DNA of 64,000 bases from Methylobacterium mesophilicum SR1.6/6 (GTDB lineage Bacteria > Pseudomonadota > Alphaproteobacteria > Rhizobiales > Beijerinckiaceae): NCBI RefSeq assembly GCF_000364445.2, contig NZ_CP043538.1, positions 3,601,875 through 3,665,874 of the forward strand, given 5' to 3'. The position numbers were made by a program, and so were the translations under genes. Shown here piece after piece: positions 55,468-64,000 of the stretch. The notes below the pieces were generated by a model. It was not told where the DNA came from. It worked only from the letters and a program-made list of their open reading frames with translations, and ran no database searches. The stretch's first letter is position 1. Each line of letters opens with the position of its first letter.

Positions 55468-56574
55468 ATGGGGACGCGCTACGCACCCGCCGAGCGCCTG
55501 CTGGCGTTAGGCCTCGCGTTGGCCGAAGCGCGCGGCGGTCTAACGCTCGACCAGATGGCTGAGACTGTTGGCGTCAACCGCCGGACCGCCGAGCGGCTCC
55601 GCGACACGCTACACCGCCTCCTGCCGGGCGGTCTCCTCTCGTTCACCCGCGACGACGGCACGAAGATCTGGCGCGTTCCTGCTGGGCGTTTAGCACCGCT
55701 TCAGACCCCAACGCTCGACGAGCTCACGGAGCTGCGCGTCGCGGCGGACAGGGCGCGGCGCCAAGGGCTCGTCCACGAGGCAGGACGACTGGATACCCTC
55801 GCAGCCAAGCTCGAAGCCAATCAAAATCGGCACGCGTTCAGACGCATCGACGCGAACCTCGAGAATTTGCTTGCCGCGACCGGTGTCGTCGCCCGACCTG
55901 GTCCCCAGGAGACCATCGCGCCGGAGATCCTCTTAGTTCTGCGGGAGGCTGTCCTCGCCTGCCACGCGGTACGCCTGGTCTATCGACGCCGCGACACGGG
56001 CTCGTTCTCATACCCAATCCTGTACCCTTACGGCTTCCTCACCGGCTCGCGCACCTATCTCGTCGGCTTCAACCCGCATCCGAAGGTCTGCGAGCACCGC
56101 CTCTATGCAATCGCCAACATCGAGCGGGTGCGCCTGACTGGTGAGACCTTCGTGCGCGACGAGACCTTCGACTTGCCGGCCTATGCCGCTCGGTCCTTCG
56201 GCGCGTTCTGGGATGGGAAGACCTTCGACATCGTTTGGCGCTTCGCACCCGAGGTGGCCGAAGACGTCAGACATTTCCGCTTCCATCCTGACCAGCAGGT
56301 CACCACCGATGATCGGGGTCGGGTCACGGTTACCTTCCGGGCCTCAGGCCTGACGGAGATGGTATGGCACCTCTTCACCTGGGGGCGCCATGTCGAGATA
56401 CTCGGCCCCGAGGTCCTGAGAGCTCACTACCGCGCGTTTTTGGACGAAGCCGCGACGACGCTCGCGTGTGCCGAGGACACGGTCCCTTCAGAGGCGCGGT
56501 GCGTCGATGCTGACCCGATCGATGGCATCGACGCTGTAAGGCCCTCGCTGAACAACCCTCGCCTAGTGGGATAA
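55468..56574 (+). CDS. WYL-domain transcriptional regulator
   Basis: A 368-residue regulator. The N-terminal HTH lies at about residues 20-50 (LTLDQMAETVGVNRRTAERL). The WYL domain spans about 165-235 (VRLVYRRRDTGSFSYPILYP, YLVGFNPHPKVCEHRLYAIA). A WCX-like C-terminal domain follows (FRFHPDQQV...TFRASGLTEMVWHL). WYL regulators frequently control phage-defence islands in response to nucleic-acid ligands. It converges on the DUF262 operon, with 64 bp between stops. Confidence 0.87.
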   Translation: MGTRYAPAERLLALGLALAEARGGLTLDQMAETVGVNRRTAERLRDTLHRLLPGGLLSFTRDDGTKIWRVPAGRLAPLQTPTLDELTELRVAADRARRQGLVHEAGRLDTLAAKLEANQNRHAFRRIDANLENLLAATGVVARPGPQETIAPEILLVLREAVLACHAVRLVYRRRDTGSFSYPILYPYGFLTGSRTYLVGFNPHPKVCEHRLYAIANIERVRLTGETFVRDETFDLPAYAARSFGAFWDGKTFDIVWRFAPEVAEDVRHFRFHPDQQVTTDDRGRVTVTFRASGLTEMVWHLFTWGRHVEILGPEVLRAHYRAFLDEAATTLACAEDTVPSEARCVDADPIDGIDAVRPSLNNPRLVG

Positions 56575-56638
56575 GTATGGGCGAAGGCTGTCCAGTATGA
56601 TCCTCCAACGTCGAACGAGCGGTTAATTAAAACGTATA

Positions 56639-58975
56639 TCAGTGAAAGGCTTCGAGCAATGATAGCACATCGGCCTTCATATCGGTTGGACTGGTGTGTT
56701 TCGTCCACCACTCATCAATCTCACTGAACCCCTCCCCTAACAAGATCGCTTTCAAATCCGGTCCAGGCGACTGCGGGGTCTCGAGATAGAGTCCGTAGAG
56801 GTCGGGCGCCTCGTAGAGCATCAAGCCGAATGTCACCGCCTCACTGCCGTGTGCAACTTCTATCTGAGAATGCGGCTCCTCGCTCCAGCCAACCGTCTCG
56901 GAGTATTCGCTCTTCCGCAGGGCAGGATGCGTTATTCGTTTTAGGGTTTGATGAAGCGCGAAAGTATGCAGCTCGGCACGCGCGCCGTTCATTTGCAGTC
57001 TGCGCAGGGGATATATTCGATCCTCTTCGAATCGTAGCATCCTGGCGCTGCCGAAGCTGTAGATCTCAGGAGTATCGCGAATTACCTTGCGCCATAGATC
57101 GACGCCGGCGTCAGTCGCGACGATCGTTGCAAGCGTCGCAGACCAATCTGCTGACGAATCTAATTTGTCCCACAGATCGCGCAGCACGCGACCTTCGTCG
57201 CGACCCTCCGCCGCGTTGCGCAGGAGGCGACGCCAACTCCACGGCTCGTCCTGAGTGATGACAAGCAGCGAGTGGTTCCGCCCCACTGGCAGCAGGAAGT
57301 CGCCAACGGTCAGCAGCGCGCGTTCCCAGACACGGCCGGCACCCGCTGGGTCGGTTTGCAGATCGTCAAACATTTGCGAGGCGCAATCGAGGTAGTGCTC
57401 GAACGGCTCGACTAGATCTGCCGCCGTCGACGCATCCAAGCGTGCGATTTCCGCCTCCGGTGCGTCCAAATCGACGCCGGCAAACCGCAGCAGGAAGCCG
57501 ATCTGGCCCCGGAAATAGGAGTGTCCCTCGGCCCGTCCTATCCGCTCCGGCCAGCCAGCGCCCAAACGAATGAGGTGCGCCTTTATACGCTCCTCCGCGA
57601 CTTGGAGGCGAAGGAAGCCCTGTACCTCAATACCGGGCTGAACGAGATAGGCCGTGATGTCGTCCATCCCGGCCGCAAGGTCCCGAACACCGGCGAGGCT
57701 GCGGCGCAGATCATCAGGCCGGTTGTAATCCGTATTTGTGGCAAGGTTCGTGACAACGCGCATCCACGCGGCAAAGCGCACCGGATCGACCGGACCGCAT
57801 GTCGCGACAAGATACTGTACGTAGCCAGCAATTTGTACGAGCTGATCTAGCTTCAACTTCGTCGGCTGCGCGATGATATCCTTGAAAACACTCAACTCAT
57901 CGAAATTTTGGTTCGCAGGGAGGTGGCGGCGGAACGGCTCCGGACCGGCGCTCCACCGTACCAGCAGTGTCGTCAGTGCAGCGATCATGTCCCAATCGAG
58001 CCAGCCACGGTCGTGAAACCAGGTGTAGGTGCTGGGCTCTGCGGATCGCAGCTCCGTAAGGTCCGCCGTAGTGCTGTCCGCCGCCGGCGCACGCGTGACA
58101 GCGATCACGACGCGCATGAAGTTCATGATTGCGTCGTCGAAGGTCGCCGTCCGTAGATCTCGGAATGGCCAGAAGAAATTCGACCAACGCGTGTCGATCT
58201 CGTGTGCAAAGAAATCAGCGATGGACCTGCCGCCACAGACTTCTAAACGCTCATTCGGAAATGAGCTCTGGAGATGGCGTTCAAATCGCGCTTTGAACGT
58301 CTCAAACGGCGTTAACGGTTTCCCGCGGGCATTCATTTTAATGTATAGATCGTCCGATAGATCGAATTTCTTCAGGTCTAGGACCTGAAAAGTGACCGCG
58401 GGAAGCTCGTCATCGATCAGTCGGCTAAAAAGTCCGGTTTCATTACGGAATATCAAGTGCATCCGGTCCAGCATGCTGATTGCAGAGCGGATCGTCGGGT
58501 CGAACTGCCAGCTCCGGAAGTACCACGGCTGGTCCGCAATCAAGGCCCCGAGATCGACGCAGTCCGTGCTCGCGGGCGTGGGTTCGTAGAGTGACAGTCC
58601 ATTGATAAAATCGCGGCTCGACGGTCTCACCTCATAGGCGAACCGAGACTCAGCTGCCGAGACGAAGCGAGAACGGAAATCGTCAAGCCGTCCATCAACC
58701 CAAGCCAAGTACCAATGAAGGAGAAACAGCGTCGTAAGCCGCTGCTGCCCATCGAGTGGTCTGAATGCATCACCGATTACGCTGCCATACACAAAGTCGA
58801 GGTCGAGCGGCAGCTTGGGATCGCCCGCCGGCAGGATCAGGGCCTGCCGTAGATCGGCGAGGAACTCATCGCGCACGATGTGCTGATCCGGCCGTCCCTG
58901 CGCGTAGTCGCGCTGAATCAATGGAATCTCGACACGACCATGATGCTCAACGAATTTGCTGAAGGTTGTTCTCAT
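56639..58975 (-). CDS. DUF262 family protein (GmrS-like), large
   Basis: A 778-residue protein. The DUF262 core is at the N-terminus: VEIPLIQRDYAQGRPDQH, then GSVIGDAFRPLDGQQRLTTL with the DGQQR nucleotide-binding motif. Middle segments include LDLKKFDLSDDLYIKMNARG and KPLTPFETFKARFE, typical of the family. No HNH/DUF1524 nuclease motif is evident at the C-terminus. DUF262 is the GTP/NTP-hydrolysing half of the GmrSD modification-dependent restriction enzymes. ATG 58975 overlaps the upstream gene's stop (ATGA). Confidence 0.85.
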   Translation of the reverse strand: MRTTFSKFVEHHGRVEIPLIQRDYAQGRPDQHIVRDEFLADLRQALILPAGDPKLPLDLDFVYGSVIGDAFRPLDGQQRLTTLFLLHWYLAWVDGRLDDFRSRFVSAAESRFAYEVRPSSRDFINGLSLYEPTPASTDCVDLGALIADQPWYFRSWQFDPTIRSAISMLDRMHLIFRNETGLFSRLIDDELPAVTFQVLDLKKFDLSDDLYIKMNARGKPLTPFETFKARFERHLQSSFPNERLEVCGGRSIADFFAHEIDTRWSNFFWPFRDLRTATFDDAIMNFMRVVIAVTRAPAADSTTADLTELRSAEPSTYTWFHDRGWLDWDMIAALTTLLVRWSAGPEPFRRHLPANQNFDELSVFKDIIAQPTKLKLDQLVQIAGYVQYLVATCGPVDPVRFAAWMRVVTNLATNTDYNRPDDLRRSLAGVRDLAAGMDDITAYLVQPGIEVQGFLRLQVAEERIKAHLIRLGAGWPERIGRAEGHSYFRGQIGFLLRFAGVDLDAPEAEIARLDASTAADLVEPFEHYLDCASQMFDDLQTDPAGAGRVWERALLTVGDFLLPVGRNHSLLVITQDEPWSWRRLLRNAAEGRDEGRVLRDLWDKLDSSADWSATLATIVATDAGVDLWRKVIRDTPEIYSFGSARMLRFEEDRIYPLRRLQMNGARAELHTFALHQTLKRITHPALRKSEYSETVGWSEEPHSQIEVAHGSEAVTFGLMLYEAPDLYGLYLETPQSPGPDLKAILLGEGFSEIDEWWTKHTSPTDMKADVLSLLEAFH

Positions 58976-60831
58976 TGAGTGAGCGCCTCGCTGGCGAAGA
59001 ACCGTGTGAGCGTGTGCGCGATGGCGTCGGCGTAATGCTGGGCGTCCTGCGTAGTCCAGAACATCATATTGCCGACCTCTCGGCTGTAATATTTGAGAAA
59101 GACATTTCGGGTGCATACCGGCACGAACACGCTTGCCCGATCCCGCAGCAGCAACTGCTCGCGTTTCACAGCAAACACGGCGTTCTTGTAGCTGCGGTTG
59201 GTCCCGCTATCGAGCAGTGTGAGGTTGCCGAGCGTGTGGTCAGGCTCAGTAACCTTCTCCCCAAAGTACGTGAGGATGTCGCCGTCTATTCGACTGAAAT
59301 CCTCGCGGCTCGTGCGATCGGTTGCCAGGTATGTCTCAATCCGCTCCACCAGTGCCGACGATCCATCGTTTGTCGATGAGCGCAGGAACGCCAGACAGTG
59401 ATGAAGCCATTCCTGCTGTTCGTTTGGCCTGTCCGGGCGCTGGTCGCTCACCGAGCGGACATGCTCGATGTCCCACGATTCACGCTTGAAACTGTCGAAC
59501 TGGAAGCGCACGTTCGAGTGCGGGTGCTCAAGCAACGTGGCGAGGTTGAACAGAAGCATTAGGTCACGGATGCGGCCGTCGCCGTAGCCGATGTCACGAC
59601 AAAGCGAGTCCACGTGACGAGCGATCTCGTCCGCAGCCATGGCGTCAATGTTCTTGTGCAACAACATCCGGAATACGCGTCCACGCAGGCTCGCAGCGAA
59701 CGCTGCCTTTCTGGAGTTTCGACTTTCCTTAACCAGTGCTGCGATGTTGCCGATGCTATCGTGTTCTCGCTGAAGCACGAAGCCGAGGATGTGGAACAGT
59801 TCGCGATCCTCGAACCATTCCTCCAGCGTCATGAATAGATCTTTCACCCGCTGCCATTCTCGCTCGGCGCTGCGCTCTGTGCTGAGCACCCCAGCAAAGT
59901 GAGCGAAAACGCCATAATCTGCCGTGACGTCCTGGTCCGCGATCTGCGCCGCCAAGCGGAAGACCAGCCCGATCCTGTTGGCCTCGCCGATGCTAGCGTT
60001 CTGGAGGAAGTACCAGACCGCATTATCCTGCAAGCGCTTCTCGATCTGGTCCCACTCATAAGCAATCCTCAGCGACAACCGGCCTGGCGAGCCTACGGCG
60101 CCCCCGCTCTCGTCGTTCGCCGCCCGACGCAGAAATAGCGCTCTGACTAGCTCGGTCTCGGTAAGCGGGATCTTGCCGACGTTGAGTCGGGTAAAAGCTG
60201 CGATGGCGTCGTCCCCGCGCGCCAACTCGTACCAGATGACCCGCACGTTGCGACCCGCCTCATCATCGTTGAGGAGGTGCTGCAGGAGCTTCAGGGTGTG
60301 CATCCCATCGTGCTGCTTCACCCAAGCATCGATCGCGCGCCAAGCTTCACCGATGTGAAAGAAATCGACGTTCTCGTTCGTTCGCTCGAGGTCGATCGCC
60401 TCGAGGAAGGCGGTGTCGCGTGTTTCGTATGCGATCTTGAACGATGTCTTGCTGAGCAGCGCGATGATGTCCTTGCGATGCGCAAGGAGGATGAATAGCG
60501 TGGTAAGACGTTGCTGTCCGTCGATGACTTCATAGCTGCCATCTTCCTTGCGCCGAACAACCAGCGGCTGGAGGCAGTAGAAGGCCGATTTTTCCTTGCC
60601 CTCGCTGTTTTGAATAAACTCCCAAATGTCATCGAGCAGCTGGGTCACCTGTATACGGGACCACCGGTATCCACGCTGAAAAGCTGGGACGAAGTAGCGC
60701 GCTGGTACACCTTCATCGTCAGTGAGGAGCCGGGATACGCATCGCAGCTCGATCGATGGATGCGGCCGTGGCATCACAGGGACTGTTGGCAACATCGCAG
60801 TACCGTGCGTATTTGAGTTGCAATCATGCAT
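58972..60831 (-). CDS. DUF262-DUF1524 protein (GmrSD-type restriction enzyme)
   Basis: A 619-residue protein. DUF262 motifs are RYFVPAFQRGYRWSRIQVTQ and YEVIDGQQRLTTLFIL. The C-terminal DUF1524-like part shows SWDIEHVRSVSDQ (His-rich HNH-like) and LGNLTLLDSGTNRSYKNAVF. Fused GmrSD proteins cleave DNA with modified bases such as glucosylated hydroxymethylcytosine. The start is uncertain: ATG 60831, 60795 and 60774 are all in frame and none has a good ribosome site. It lies 39 bp after the helicase stop. Confidence 0.85.
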   Translation of the reverse strand: MHDCNSNTHGTAMLPTVPVMPRPHPSIELRCVSRLLTDDEGVPARYFVPAFQRGYRWSRIQVTQLLDDIWEFIQNSEGKEKSAFYCLQPLVVRRKEDGSYEVIDGQQRLTTLFILLAHRKDIIALLSKTSFKIAYETRDTAFLEAIDLERTNENVDFFHIGEAWRAIDAWVKQHDGMHTLKLLQHLLNDDEAGRNVRVIWYELARGDDAIAAFTRLNVGKIPLTETELVRALFLRRAANDESGGAVGSPGRLSLRIAYEWDQIEKRLQDNAVWYFLQNASIGEANRIGLVFRLAAQIADQDVTADYGVFAHFAGVLSTERSAEREWQRVKDLFMTLEEWFEDRELFHILGFVLQREHDSIGNIAALVKESRNSRKAAFAASLRGRVFRMLLHKNIDAMAADEIARHVDSLCRDIGYGDGRIRDLMLLFNLATLLEHPHSNVRFQFDSFKRESWDIEHVRSVSDQRPDRPNEQQEWLHHCLAFLRSSTNDGSSALVERIETYLATDRTSREDFSRIDGDILTYFGEKVTEPDHTLGNLTLLDSGTNRSYKNAVFAVKREQLLLRDRASVFVPVCTRNVFLKYYSREVGNMMFWTTQDAQHYADAIAHTLTRFFASEALTQ

Positions 60832-60870
60832 GCTTCGTCGAGGCCTGCGGTCAAGCTGGCCGGAACGCGA

Positions 60871-63800
60871 TCACCCAGGCTTCGAGCTGGAGGCAGCGGC
60901 GGTCCGCGTCACCACGATCCAAGTGCGATGTGTGGATGAAGCCTGCACCTGGAGCTTGGCGGTGCGCAAATTCTCCGCCTGTCCCGCTGCGGACAGCTGA
61001 AAGCCGAAGCGTGTGCCGCGCTGAAGCGGGCGCCAATAGCCCACACCTTGATCGAGAACGATGCGCACACTGGTTCCGTCCGCGTAGCGCAGCGTGAGTG
61101 TGCGGCCGTGTGGAAGGTTTCGTTTGTCGCCGCGGTGTAGGACGGCGCGCGTACTGAGACCTCGGAGCAGAGTCCCCGTGACTGCGTGACAGTGGGGATC
61201 GTGCTGCCAATCGTGCTCGATGTAGCTCGGAGACGTGGCGTGGCGGTTCAATCCACCCTGGGCAGTCGCGACCCTGATCGTCGTCTGCGACGTGCGGCCC
61301 GGTGCGTGCGCGAGCACTTCTATGATCAGACGCAACGGGAGTGGTGCGAGGAGGTAGCGATCCGAATAGTCCATGCTCGTGAGTGGCGTCTGCCCTCGCG
61401 CGTAATGTGCCAGCACGGGAACCTTGGCGATTAGGAGCTGCCAGAAGCTCGATCCGAACGCTTCAATCGCGCCGTTCAGCTCCGAGCCGACATCAATCAG
61501 CACTGTGTCGGGCGCGGGACGCAAAAAAGCTGTGGCGTCGATGACGTCGCCAGAGTCCATGAGGCCTTCGCTATGACCGCGGACGATCGGCGCTTCGGCG
61601 TCTCCTCCCCAAGCTGGACCGGGAAGGCAACCTTCGCGCGAGCGGCTCGCCCAGAGGATCCCGCTTGTCGCATCGCCGACCTGCGCCAGTGCGACCCCCG
61701 CTCCGACGGTACGTGGCTTTGTCACTTGGCGCACCGTGGCACCCGAGCGCATCAATAAGCCGAAGATCGTGAGGCGCAGGCTCTCGTCTGCCCCTTGCAG
61801 AAGTGCTTTCGGCCCAACGATCTCGACTTTGCGATCGCGCAGGGCCAAGCGCCGAACGAGCGAAACGGCAGGCCAGCGCGCCACATCCCAGTCCTTGGGA
61901 TCGCCATCGATCCAGAGCGTCAGTCCGACGTCAGGCTTCTTCTCCATCTCGCGCATGATGGCGTCGGCAAGCGGCTGCATCTCCGCAAACGTCTCTGCCG
62001 GGGCAAACAGACGGTCCTCTGCCGGGATCGCCAAGCGCGGCAAGACGCGCTCCTTCATGAACGAAAGGGCGCCGATCCGGTCAATTGTTTGGTTCTCAAG
62101 GTCGCGCGAAAGCACGCAGTCCACGCACCCTTGTCGGCAATGCTGACCATGCCGGCAGTCGAGGATCGCACGAGTCGACCCCAAGAGTTCGACGAGATGC
62201 GGTCCGGCCCACACGGAGAAACCAGCGCCACCAGCAGCTCGATCGAACAAGAAGATCGACCAGCGCGGTTCGGTGCCTTCAGCCTCGCGGGTTTGCGTGA
62301 TCCCGAAGCCGATCTCCCCCGGCTCAACGCCGAGCTTCTGGGCCAGGGCATCGCGCAAAGCCGCAGCAATTGGGTAACCGATCGCCGGGCCCTCAAGCCC
62401 GGTCAGCTGCAGTTCGAGGACGTCCGTAATCGTTTCGTGACCAAGGTAGTGATGGCGCTGAATGGCGAATGGGCGGTCTTGCGCATCGCAGATCGGCTGC
62501 TCCTTGCGGCTTGTGCGCAAGGGGCGATGCGCCAGCATCTCGCCGGGCAGCGGCGGTGCGTCCTCCCGCGGACCCGTTTCCGGAGCCGCGCGTCCGCAGC
62601 ACAGGCAGACCGCGTAACCGTGCTCCGTTGCTCCGGTTGTGTAGTGAAACACCATCCCGTTGCGGCTCGCACGAAATCGTCCAACCTCGGGATCGGAGAA
62701 CGACGTCCACGCGCCACCGCGTGCCGCCACCCAGGGCAGACGTGGCGGCACGAAGGCGACGCTCTCGATCTCGGAATGTGGTTTCGTCACGGGGTCGCAC
62801 GTGAATCCGGACGGGCGTAGGTAACGATGCCACTTGAGCGCGCGTCCGGCCTCGCCGCAGCTTGGGCACGCCTCAGGCTGCCGGTGCGCAGTGTCAGTCG
62901 CCCCACAGCGCTCACACCGCCAGGCGAAGCGCAGCGACTGAATCTCCGGGACGCTCGACTCGCTCGCGGGACGCTTCCAGTCGAGGCGCACGCCCGCGGA
63001 TCGATAGACAATCCCGTCGAGCACGATCTCCGAACCTGGCGCGTAATCACGGATTGCGAGGTCGAGCTGGCGGGAAGGCGCATCGCGATGGCGCAGGCGT
63101 TTCGAAGCGTCGTCGTCTTGATCCGGGGCCCGACGCTCCTTGATGAAAGCGTTCGAGTTGTCGAAGGGTACGACGTCTGTCGGGAAGCCGTGCGCTGGCA
63201 GGAAGCTGTGCGAGGCGAGCTCGGCCAGCAGGTACTCCCCAGTCAGGCGCTGCATGGCGATTTTCAGCGCCGTGTGTGCTGCGCTCCGCTCCTTCGCAGC
63301 CACGAGGAGATCGGCGCGAACAACGTCCCACTCCTGCTCGAAGGCAGACCGGAGCTCGCTCAGCTGATCCCGCGTGCCGTCGATTGCGACCTCGGCACGG
63401 GCCTCAAACGGGGTGCCGCGCAGGAGCACGCTGAGGTCAGCGACGAGGCCAGCGTCGGCGCGCGTCGTCGGGGCATCGATCCAGCCGAGCAAACCCTCGG
63501 CAGGGGATTCGCCGGGAGCGGCGCGCGTGCCGTCGGCGTAGAGCCCATAGAAGTAGCCGACCTCAAGCTTGGGCAACTCGGCGCCCGTCGCGGCCAGGAA
63601 GCGCGCGAGCAGGAGCGCGTTGACGTGGCGCTGCGCAATCACGGCGCTGTCGAGCGAGACCGTTGGGGCCGCGATTGTCCGGGTGAGGAGAGAGAGGGGG
63701 TTGCGAAACACCGACAGCTCGGTCGGCCGGTGTTTGCACAGCGTGAGGGAGAGCGCGATCGCCTGGCCACGCCGGCCCGCCCGCCCGACACGCTGCCGGT

Positions 63801-64000
63801 ATGAGGCCGCCGAGGGCGGCACGTTGGTCATCAGGACGGTGCCAATGCTGCCAATGTCGACGCCCATCTCCATTGTCGTCGAGCAGTTGAGCACATTGAT
63901 GTGGCCGCGCCGGAACGCCGTCTCGTAGGCGCGCAGCCGGCGTCCGGGTTGCTGGGCGGAGTGCTCCGCCGAGCGGAAGAAGGCATCCTGGCGCGCGATG
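60871..64000 (-). CDS. DUF1998-type superfamily 2 helicase, N-terminus beyond right edge
   Basis: More than 1040 residues are visible and the frame remains open at the edge. The first visible part is the helicase C-terminal lobe: NVLNCSTTMEMGVDIGSIGT (motif V) and YRQRVGRAGRRGQAIALSL (motif VI). Zinc-ligand clusters follow: CERCGAT...CPSCGEAG, CLCCGRAA and CRHGQHCRQGCVDCVLSRD, the last marking a DUF1998-like module. The C-terminal third (LPHGRTLTLRYADGTSVRIV) is of unknown type. Such helicases occur in MrfA/YprA repair proteins and in DISARM, Druantia and Dpd systems. It leads the operon with the two DUF262 genes. The exact system cannot be set without the N-terminus. Confidence 0.85.
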   Translation of the reverse strand, partial: IARQDAFFRSAEHSAQQPGRRLRAYETAFRRGHINVLNCSTTMEMGVDIGSIGTVLMTNVPPSAASYRQRVGRAGRRGQAIALSLTLCKHRPTELSVFRNPLSLLTRTIAAPTVSLDSAVIAQRHVNALLLARFLAATGAELPKLEVGYFYGLYADGTRAAPGESPAEGLLGWIDAPTTRADAGLVADLSVLLRGTPFEARAEVAIDGTRDQLSELRSAFEQEWDVVRADLLVAAKERSAAHTALKIAMQRLTGEYLLAELASHSFLPAHGFPTDVVPFDNSNAFIKERRAPDQDDDASKRLRHRDAPSRQLDLAIRDYAPGSEIVLDGIVYRSAGVRLDWKRPASESSVPEIQSLRFAWRCERCGATDTAHRQPEACPSCGEAGRALKWHRYLRPSGFTCDPVTKPHSEIESVAFVPPRLPWVAARGGAWTSFSDPEVGRFRASRNGMVFHYTTGATEHGYAVCLCCGRAAPETGPREDAPPLPGEMLAHRPLRTSRKEQPICDAQDRPFAIQRHHYLGHETITDVLELQLTGLEGPAIGYPIAAALRDALAQKLGVEPGEIGFGITQTREAEGTEPRWSIFLFDRAAGGAGFSVWAGPHLVELLGSTRAILDCRHGQHCRQGCVDCVLSRDLENQTIDRIGALSFMKERVLPRLAIPAEDRLFAPAETFAEMQPLADAIMREMEKKPDVGLTLWIDGDPKDWDVARWPAVSLVRRLALRDRKVEIVGPKALLQGADESLRLTIFGLLMRSGATVRQVTKPRTVGAGVALAQVGDATSGILWASRSREGCLPGPAWGGDAEAPIVRGHSEGLMDSGDVIDATAFLRPAPDTVLIDVGSELNGAIEAFGSSFWQLLIAKVPVLAHYARGQTPLTSMDYSDRYLLAPLPLRLIIEVLAHAPGRTSQTTIRVATAQGGLNRHATSPSYIEHDWQHDPHCHAVTGTLLRGLSTRAVLHRGDKRNLPHGRTLTLRYADGTSVRIVLDQGVGYWRPLQRGTRFGFQLSAAGQAENLRTAKLQVQASSTHRTWIVVTRTAAASSSKPG

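Noticed and set aside
60871..64000. Naming the helicase DrmA, DruE or DpdJ
   Set aside because: The N-terminus is outside the window and no partner genes specific to DISARM, Druantia or Dpd were recognised.

Overview
The window is very GC-rich, has overlapping (GTGA/ATGA) gene junctions, and carries typical alphaproteobacterial families: a FadR-regulated oxidative pentose pathway, ssu sulfonate genes, OprB porin and REP-like intergenic repeats. It is most likely from a Methylobacterium-type member of the Hyphomicrobiales. That placement is inferred from gene content and style; no rRNA is present.

Layout. 1-3.4 kb: an SDR oxidoreductase cut by the left edge, a YihY/BrkB membrane protein and a Crp/Fnr regulator. 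3.5-6.4 kb: a tight larC-larE-larB operon for the nickel-pincer cofactor of lactate-racemase-type enzymes, with no larA in view. 6.7-11.5 kb: a Tat-exported aldo/keto reductase, an orphan molybdenum hydroxylase large subunit, a PepSY protein and a small conserved gene. 11.5-13.5 kb: a decayed SDR gene, an SGNH hydrolase and a small ORF. 13.5-21.7 kb: a hydroxamate siderophore locus with a GNAT acyltransferase, a one-module NRPS (MbtH-A-T-TE, frameshifted here), an IucB-type acetyltransferase, an IucD/PvdA-type N-hydroxylase, a MATE exporter and an ECF sigma factor. Two mirror-image promoter-like motifs sit in the divergent gap. 22-24.7 kb: a DUF3307 protein and a SulP-STAS-cNMP-binding transporter. 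24.7-26.1 kb: mostly dispersed repeats. 26.1-32.1 kb: a small secreted Cys-repeat protein, then ssuD and an ssuE-ssuA-ssuA-ssuC-ssuB operon for sulfonate scavenging. 32.8-35.1 kb: a small four-Cys protein with its own promoter and terminator, then an OprB porin.

35.2-44.9 kb holds a non-phosphorylative (Weimberg-type) L-arabinose/galactose pathway: sugar dehydrogenase (internally deleted), FAH-family GguC/AraD1 protein, semialdehyde dehydrogenase (frameshifted), FadR regulator, IlvD/Edd sugar-acid dehydratase, aldose 1-epimerase, FucP-type MFS importer and SMP-30 lactonase. Two of its enzymes look broken as read. 45.2-53.1 kb: a DUF4142 protein, a LacI regulator, and a siderophore-uptake-like set (ABC exporter, FhuF reductase, AmpG/RhtX-type MFS), then small membrane-associated proteins, one with a sigma-70 region 1.1-like domain.

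A tRNA-Arg(CCG) at 53.3 kb marks a change in gene content and an apparent fall in GC. To its right lie hypothetical genes, a WYL regulator, two DUF262 proteins (one with a DUF1524-like end) and a DUF1998-type helicase running off the right edge. This looks like a tRNA-associated defence island and, with the siderophore locus, is the most interesting part of the window.
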